A stretch of DNA of 64,000 nucleotides, taken from contig NC_085137.1 of the NCBI RefSeq assembly GCF_035046485.1, positions 254,904,733 to 254,968,732 of the forward strand, read 5' to 3'. Source of the DNA: Aedes albopictus. Its lineage: Eukaryota > Arthropoda > Insecta > Diptera > Culicidae. Shown here piece after piece: positions 57,340 to 64,000 of the stretch. The stretch's first letter is position 1, and every line of letters starts with the position of its first letter. A program made the position numbers and the translations under genes. The notes below the pieces were generated by a model. That model saw nothing but the letters and a program-made list of their open reading frames with translations. It made no database searches and was not told the DNA's origin.

Positions 57340-57600
57340 CAAGTCGGCCATTGTGGCAGCCATGTTTGTATTCTCTGAAGTTTCTCCTTAAGCTACTCGC
57401 GGTTGCGAGAGTAGCGGTCTCCATACTACTGTATGGGAGAGTACCCACAGGTTTATGTGGCTTAGAATGGTCAGCGCATACCGCGCGGTCTCAATGAACG
57501 CGGTATGTGTGCTAGCGGGCATGATGCCCATAGCACTAGTAGTGGTGGCAGAGGACAAGAAGAGCAACTCTGCCGTGTTGCAGATATGGGATTAGTAATG
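57340..57600 (+). pseudogene. R1-clade non-LTR RT C-terminal fragment
   Basis: Reads KLLAVARVAVSILLYG, then after a frame change WLRMVSAYRAVSMNAVCVLAG and MMPIAL. This wording is the conserved region after the polymerase thumb in R1-type elements. About 85 residues remain. Confidence 0.78.
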
Positions 57601-58331
57601 GATCTACAGATTGTTCAGTAATTATACAAGAATTTTCTCCACACTATTTTCGCATAAAAGCAGTGAAGAGAATTGTCAGACAAAAGGGGCACAAAACAAG
57701 CAACAAAGAAGGCGCGGCGATTTTTCTTTATCCCAACTGGTAACAGATAATGACATGATCTCGAAAATTTTTGTTGCAGACAAAGCGGAAGCTGAATTTG
57801 TTGCGTACTTTTCAACTCGTGAATAATCAATTATTACTAACCCAAAATCGAACTTTTTTGATGATACATCTTCAGCAGCATTGCAGTGTTTATCGACTCG
57901 AAGTTACCGCTTGAAAATCACAATGCACGCCTTAAAAATCTCTAAACTCGTGGTGCACGAACTTTGTCCTGTTTTGTTTAAGTTGGGACAAACCTATGTC
58001 GCATTGGGTAGAATGTCGCAACAAATTCAGGTTGCGACATTGTCATTATTGTTGCGCGATGGTTGAATTTTGATTTACTGCATAAAAGTAATTTCTTCAG
58101 AGAATCATTCAAACGATTGTCAAAGTTAGTTTAGGAGAGTTCATTTTATCAATACTGAGAAAAAAGTGCTGCCCCTACTATCTGTAATTGCTACTTCCTC
58201 CACTCTAATCCCCACTTCGATATATCAGTATATTGGTTATTGACAAGTGAGTGATGTTTGATATTTGCATGATTGACAATGCAAAAGTGCAAAAACACAA
58301 CACATACCACATTTGCTTTGCAGCCTCTGCC
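57601..58331. other. Upstream of the plus-strand GR, no gene
   Basis: gttgcgacattg/caacaaattc words near 58015-58050 form a short hairpin. Presumed promoter region. No recognisable element. Confidence 0.4.
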
Positions 58332-59654
58332 ATGGAGGCTTTATCAATCTTCCGACCGTTCATTACCTTTTTCACAAAGCTAACACTGCAACCAAGTTTA
58401 CAACCTTTCAAAACTAACGATATTCACCGAAGCAAAGGTTCCTTACAATTTCAACTAGTAACCCAGAGTATTCTTCATCTGATTTTCATCGTTGGCGCCA
58501 TTTACGTAACACTCAACAGCCGATGGAGAATCCTGTACGCCGATGACTACAACGGTCACATACTGGGGGCTCTATCGATGATCGTTGTGTTTTTGACTCA
58601 TGGTTTCAGCATTTTGGAAATACTGGTCTCGTTGGAACCGAATCGAGACTTGTGGATCGCCTTCCAAGATATCGAGAACAGATTGGTGGAAATCGGCTGT
58701 AAACAACTGCTTAGAACGTTTTTGCGGAAGTTGTATCTACGGTACTTTATAAATTTATTCATTTCTGTGGCCTTATACGTAATTGCATATGCGGTTAATC
58801 TATATGTAACCACCCTGGACAATGTGAAGTTGATTCATTTGTTGCTTGTATTTAACGGGTCTATCATTCTTACCTGTTTTCGTTTGGCACTAATTGAATT
58901 ACACGTTCGGGCCCTTTCCTGCTACATGGCGACCATGAATGTTGAACTTAAAAACGTTGTCGAAGCCACAGAGTATGGCAAAAAGTTGAACAATTTCCAG
59001 TACAACTACAAAACTTATCGAAAAGTGGCAATTTTGAACGACTGCTATGGGAAATGTTCCGAAGCGCTGGATCAGATGAAGAACATCTTTGCGGTTAGTA
59101 TATTTTGGAACTTTCTGAAGATTAAAGTGTTGATATTGGATGACATCTACTCGCTGGTTTACCAACTTGTTCGTGGATCTTTTTTCGGTGGTACGTTTAT
59201 ATTACTTGCGTTCTGCTAAACCTAATTATACGATTTGTCGACAGAGAACACCATTCTGAGGGTCCCAAATAAAGTGTTTTTCACGAACTGGGTAAACTCG
59301 TGTGAAAATTTGTTCGGGAAACAACTGGATTTAATAGAGACGATCAATAAAATTGATGTATCCGGGCACAATAACCCTTTTCGTGATTTGGTAGGATTAC
59401 TTTGGAATCGATTTACAATCGCTATAACAGTTGATAATTCTTGTCTAGGTGCTACATTTTCAGACGAATCTTAATCACAATAAGTTCAAAATAAGTGCCG
59501 CGGGAATGTTCTACCCATCATATGGGTGCATTGCTGAGGTAACCATTGGAAAGAATGTACAGTTAATAGTTTTAATAATTTATTTTTTATTTGCTTTCAG
59601 AACGTTATCAGCGGGTTAACTTACGTGACATTTATGGTACAGTTAACAAAATAA
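58332..59654 (+). CDS. Gustatory receptor, 4 exons, 382 aa
   Basis: Exons 58332-59190, 59245-59390, 59449-59538 and 59601-59654, phases 1, 0, 0. I chose the ATG at 58332 (MEALSIFRPF); the frame opens further upstream to 58251, but those residues do not look like a GR start. The last exon carries TYVTFMVQL, the clearest TYhhhhhQF match in the window. Exon 3 starts at 59449: the acceptor ttgtctag gives 90 nt exactly as in the other genes, while a later ag would give 75. Hydrophobic segments near residues 45-65, 80-105, 140-165 and 175-195. AATAAA overlaps the stop codon. A full, undamaged receptor; substrate unknown. Confidence 0.92.
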
Positions 59655-60491
59655 ACATCCTAAAAATTTCTTAGAAAAACACTATAATGATTTATTGATA
59701 AATTTACCTCCTCTCTTAAAGCTTATATACGCTTAAAAGCGCCTTAGTAAGTATTTTTGGATGCAAATCCGAATATGAGGGTAGACTTGAGAATCAAAGA
59801 ACATTGTTTGAAATTTTACAACTATTAAGTGAGAGCTTCCCCTGTCAATGATCATGTTGCATGTGTGTATCGTGTTGCAGGCACGCACATACTATATGTT
59901 TAAGGAAGTCTATAAAATTTCCATGCAGAAATGTTCCTGGACAGAGCGGAAATCGAACCCATCACCCTCAGCATGGTCATGCTGCATATCCACGCCTGAA
60001 CATCTGTGGTAAGGGCCTTTCCAACAAATCACTTATTTGCTAAATAATTCTACGGAGGAACAATTGCAACTATTGTTTACGTTTTTTTTTTAAGGATTTC
60101 GGTCATTCGGACCTAAACTTAAACTAAATGTTTAAAATTGTGTAATTGTGTAATAATTATATTTTAGAACCCATGAAAAAGGCCCCATACGGGCCGAGAC
60201 ATCGGGAAAAATCATAAACCAGTGTTTTTGATTCCCCCAAACGACTACAAAGCCAATATTCCGAAGCACGTATTGTATGTTATCATAAACATGACCAGCT
60301 ACGCCACGCGTTCCGGAAACTCCTGAAGGTTAAAAGAACTGAATTTCATGATAGTTAAACATTTAAATTGAGATCTCGGAGAATTTCAGACCACGTACTG
60401 CAAGAAAAAAACAATGAGGAAGGATTTCGGTTTGTTTGATCGTAATGAAGAAAAGTAGTTTTATATTCATGAATATACTAACATATACAAA
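59655..60491. other. Intergenic with SINE-like and Penelope-like remnants
   Basis: About 59940-59995, read on the minus strand, contains gggttcgatttccgctctg, a tRNA B-box with T-arm. About 60170-60215 (catgaaaaaggccccatacg then gggccgagacatcggg) resembles a decayed hammerhead-type motif. No gene. Confidence 0.35.
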
Positions 60492-63042
60492 TTACTTCGA
60501 CAGTTGAATAAATATTACCATATACGATGTAACTCCGGCCACAATCTGGAAATACACGAATTATTATCTCGGAATATCCTATTTCAAGTTCAGCATACCC
60601 TGATAGTCAGCGAATAATCAATTTTCATCAAATTGTACGCAAGAAGTTGCATTGGTTGCTGTTCAACTTGCATTGAGAAGCTATACACAGTGTCGTACAA
60701 TTCCCGGTTGTTGGTTTTGGGAATCTCATGAAGAATGCTTCCGATTCTGGCTCCAAGTGAGCGAAACCTTTCTGCGGCCGTTAGCAACATCATCAAAATC
60801 ATCGGTGCTGGGATAAGACACAGAAAGAGTGCTGAAAAAAAAAACATACTTCTATTATTGTATAGGGGAGACTGGGGAGACTTGATCCCTTTTTCTTAAT
60901 TTGCCTGTAACTTTAAGGGAAAACACAACACTAGATTCTGTTTTCGTACAGAATGGCAGATAAACATCTATTGCAAGTTTATACACAACAGAAGGACTTT
61001 AAATTATTGTTAAAGTTTTCAAAACCGTGAGCCGTGAAATTCGGAGGCGCATCATCAGCGGAAGTCGGGCCTACTACGGGCTCCAGAAGAAACTGCGGTC
61101 GAGAAAGATTCACCCACGCACCAAATGCACCATGTACAAAACGCTAATAAGACCGGTGATCTTCTACGGGCACGAGACATGGACCATGCTCGAGGAGGAC
61201 CTGCAAGCACTCGGAGTTTTCGAGCGACGCGTGCTAAGGACGATCTTCGGCGGTGTGCAGGAGAAGGGTGTGTGGCGGAGAAGAATGAACCACGAGCTCG
61301 CTGCACTTTACGGCGAACCCAGCATCCAGAAAGTGGCCAAATCCGGAAGGATACGGTGGGCAGGGCATGTTGCAAGAATGCCGGACAACAACCCTGCAAA
61401 GCTGGTGTTTGCAACTGATCCGGTTGGCACAAGAAGGCATGGAGCGCAGAGAGCACGATAGGCGGACCAGGTGGAGCGTGACTTGGCGAGCATCGGGCGC
61501 GACCGAGGATGGAGAGCGGCAGCCACGAACCGTGTATTATGGAGAGATATTGTTAATTCAGTTTTATCTTGAATTTGATGTAATACTAAATAAATGAAAT
61601 GAAGATTTCCTTAAATTGTTAAGGATATGTCGTATCTTGAAAATGGGGAGACTTGATCCCCCTTTTCATGGTTTGTACTAAAATAATAATTATCTGACAC
61701 GTTTTATAATTGAATATACTAGAATTCCGAATAAATAGAGGTTTCCAAATAGAATTGTACTTTTCACATGTATGATGTGTGTGCAATCCTCGAGGGATCA
61801 AGTCTCCCCATGTCACTGTTGTATACACTAAGCAACATTAATTGAAATATTAGTATAACAGCCTTATTTGGATAAATACGTTTGATAGTACTTTATTTAT
61901 ACTATGTATTGTGAAATTTTGACACGATTTGGTTAAGTTTTCACAAAGTTATGGAGATTTTTCGGAATCGCCTAAAAGATTTCTGAAAGACTGAAAACAA
62001 ACCATCAGCCATCAAAAAATAATGCAATACACAATTAAAATCAATTGTAGCCAAAACATTGTCGTCTGTCCAGATGTCGTTTTGGAAAAAATATGCTAGA
62101 AGAAAACTGTTTTTGATTCCGAGAAAATATGGGGGGAACAAGTCTCCCCAAGGATCAAGTCTCCTCAGTCTCCCCTACCTAAAATGCTTTGAATAAATAC
62201 ATACCGAAAATTCCTGGAGTCTTCTTCAGACGAGAAAAGTGCATGTATGTCCAGTAAAAGTCACAGGAGAATTGAATGAAATTATTGGCAATGTTTAGAA
62301 CCTGCGTCCAGGCAAACAACTTGTTGACGGTTCGCATAACACTCCATATTTCACTGTATTGTTTCTTGCATATGAATAAGTTTGAAATATATTCTTCAAG
62401 TTTTGACTGATATTCACTATCTTTCTTACGAGACTCCATCAATTCTTCCATCAGCTTCTTAATGCTTAATAATTTGCTCAAAAGCTCCTCCAGCTGTTCA
62501 TTCAGATAATCAGTATACAAAATATGACACAAATGAATCTCTCTACATATAGTGGATGGATATATGTTACTCAGCCAGAAGTAAACCCACTGATGACTAA
62601 ATCCTATTCCGTGTATCACATGATATTCGATTAGAATTGTAACAATGTGGTATATCCAAAACTTGATGCAATATTTCCTTATTGCTGGACTGCAGCGGAT
62701 CAACCCATTGGACGTGTGCTTTGCAAAATATGTCCAAACTTTCGATAATGGCTTATTGTAAATTATTCGGCTCACCAATGCCACCAATACAGTAAACAGC
62801 CCAATACTAAACTTCATAATATCATTGACGTGTCCCACAAACGAATGAGCATGGAACACTTGCGAATGGAGTATTATTCCAATAATTGTTAGAGCTACGG
62901 TCATCGTTATATGCACAGACCAACAAAAACTGTCGCAAAACGAAAATTTTGACAAAACGTTAGAAGTTGAATTCTTTCTGTAATTGAAAGGAATCAAACA
63001 AAATATTTGGAAAATTTTAATGATTAGTCGCAACAGAGCCAT
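60492..63042 (-). CDS. Gustatory receptor with fused exons 2-3 and a transposon-filled intron, 374 aa
   Basis: Exons on the minus strand: 63042-62205, 60831-60599, 60545-60492; phases 1 and 0. The middle exon (233 nt, 78 codons with the split one) corresponds to exons 2 and 3 of the other GRs joined without an intron; its last 30 residues equal the usual 90-nt exon. The final exon has SYMVIFIQL, a good TYhhhhhQF variant. I chose the ATG at 63042 (MALLRLIIKI); 63066 is also in frame. The first intron (60832-62204) is 1.37 kb and consists almost wholly of the element at 60865-62175, leaving about 30 bases of intron at each side. Reading frame undamaged. Confidence 0.9.
60865..62175. mobile_element. 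TA-flanked element with GGGGAGACTTGATCC motifs, copy 1
   Basis: Ends ggggagactggggagacttg and the inverse with ctcctcagtctcccc; TA at 60863-60864 and 62176-62177. The phrase ggggagacttgatcc, or its reverse, recurs near 60876, 61645, 61796 and 62135-62165. It contains an RTE insertion at about 61021-61602; without it the element is about 730 bp. Confidence 0.88.
61021..61602 (+). pseudogene. 5'-truncated RTE insertion (C-terminal part)
   Basis: Opens in the polymerase C-terminus (SREIRRRIISGSRAYYGL, 61027) and runs through TLIRPVIFYGHETW and IRWAGHVARMPDNNP to a TAG at 61459. The tail is taaataaatgaaatgaag. ctttaaattattgttaaag at 61000 and ccttaaattgttaagg at 61610 look like an imperfect target duplication. 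Closely related to the RTE at 44391-48090. Confidence 0.88.
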
Positions 63043-63289
63043 GGTTACTACAGTAGTGCCATGCACTTACAAACAGTTATACCTTTTGTATGTCAATGAA
63101 TGGAACTGTGCTAATCTGACAGTGTCAATCATTAACTGCTATTATTTATTTTTGCACATGCCTAACTAAAGTCATATATAGGTTTACTTTCCCGAGCTGA
63201 ATTGATTAACAAAATAAGTTTAAATTAAAGCTGAAGAACTAAATTGCATAATTTGTCATTGTTTCTGGTTGTCATTGGTTCTTCCTTCT
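63043..63289. other. Upstream of the GR gene, nothing recognised
   Basis: AT-rich presumed promoter region of the minus-strand GR. No element or ORF identified. Confidence 0.4.
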
Positions 63290-63540
63290 CCGCCACATCC
63301 TACCACACATCGCCGCACATCGTTCATAGCACGCGTCGTTCGAAAACGCCTTGTGCTAGTAGGTCCTCCTCAAGCATAGTCCATGTCTCGTATTCATAGA
63401 GGTCCAACGTTCTCATAAGCGTTTTGTTCACGGTGCATTTGGTGTGGGAGAGAATCTATTTTGACCTCAGTTTCTTCTGTAGTCCATAGTCCATTAATGA
63501 TGATTGCCTTACCGGTCAGACTAAGGCCTGAGTGTCCTCC
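63290..63540 (-). pseudogene. RTE C-terminal fragment
   Basis: Same phrases as 44700-44960 (cctcctcaagcatagtccatgtctcgt, cagtttcttctgtagtccatag), with many changes and small deletions. Too decayed to translate usefully. Confidence 0.7.
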
Positions 63541-63544
63541 CCAG

Positions 63545-63691
63545 CCAACACAAGGTCGTATATATGATGTAGAAAAGGATGCTAAAGTGGAGGACATATG
63601 TGAACATGCTTCCATTTAACCGCGTGTAAAGTGTACGCATATCGCCTCCACTTTAGCATCCTATTCAACAGCATATGCGATCGTGTGTTGG
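63545..63691. mobile_element. 147-bp hairpin element with CCAACACA ends
   Basis: ccaacacaaggtcgtatat and atatgcgatcgtgtgttgg are inverted; a second perfect pair lies inside (aggatgctaaagtggagg / cctccactttagcatcct). The flanks resemble 50100-50165, where the insert is absent. Non-coding. Confidence 0.75.
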
Positions 63692-63725
63692 CTAAGTCTG
63701 CTGTACGTAGGAATCGTCTCCAGTA

Positions 63726-64000
63726 GGGGAGACTGAGGAGACTTGATCCCTGGGGAGACTTGTTCCCCCCATATTTTCTCGGAATCAAAAACAGTTTTCT
63801 TCTTGCATATATTTTCCAAAACAACATCTGGACAGACGACAATGTTTTGGCTACAATTGATTTTAACTGTGTATTGCATTATTTTTTAATGGCTGATGGT
63901 TTGTTTTCAGTCCTTCACAAATCTTTTAGGGGATTCCGAAAATTCTCAATAACTTTGTGAAAATTGAACCAAATCGTGTCAAAATTTCACAGCACATAGT
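63726..64000. mobile_element. TA-flanked GGGGAGACTTG element, copy 2, cut by the window end
   Basis: After TA at 63724-63725 it repeats the right end of copy 1 (61930-62175) in opposite direction almost base for base. The rest is outside the window. Confidence 0.85.

Overview
The window looks like nuclear DNA from a culicine mosquito, most probably Aedes. This is an inference from the gene families present (insect gustatory receptors, the tweek/KIAA1109 gene with very long introns) and from dense nesting of retrotransposons and short inverted-repeat elements. No single signature proves the species. A run of exactly 500 N (28240-28739) is a scaffold gap of unknown true size.

Host genes. (1) Five exons of tweek (KIAA1109/BLTP1, a bridge-like lipid-transfer protein) lie on the minus strand between 28239 and 15127. 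They were joined by checking splice sites and reading phase. The 5' end runs into the gap and the 3' end leaves the readable part to the left. The intron at 16775-26667 is 9.9 kb and almost entirely transposon. (2) Five gustatory receptor (GR) genes lie between 38.0 and 63.1 kb: 38000-39388 (+), 48400-49761 (-), 52661-53917 (-), 58332-59654 (+) and 60492-63042 (-). Each was rebuilt from splice sites into an uninterrupted reading frame of 364-386 aa. They share one exon plan: a long first exon ending in phase 1, an exon of 146-152 nt, an exon of exactly 90 nt, and a short last exon with a form of the TYhhhhhQF signature. One gene has fused exons 2 and 3.

Layout. 1-2822: end of a BEL/Pao element and a 63-bp tandem repeat. 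2823-9284: a LOA-type non-LTR element flanked by a 152-bp duplication and cut by three insertions. 9285-12508: an ACAAGT-rich inverted-repeat family. 12509-14340: remains of Jockey/CR1-type elements. 14382-14457: a 76-bp hairpin element. 15127-28239: tweek, its large intron holding a 1.5-kb foldback element and a 7.8-kb hAT-like element with nested insertions. 28907-35890: a Ty3/gypsy (Mag-like) element with a GT-AG intron inside the reverse transcriptase. 35891-37529: degenerate TTCCTCCAG-type repeats. 37530-63100: the GR cluster, separated by RTE, BEL, R1 and LOA fragments and several MITEs. 63200-64000: an RTE fragment and the start of another inverted-repeat element.

The most unusual items are the pair of 76-bp hairpin elements with 4-bp target duplications, the very long duplication around the LOA element, the in-frame intron in the gypsy polymerase, and a 1.5-kb retroelement that carries only an intact gag-like ORF. 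No CRISPR array, rRNA or convincing tRNA gene was seen.
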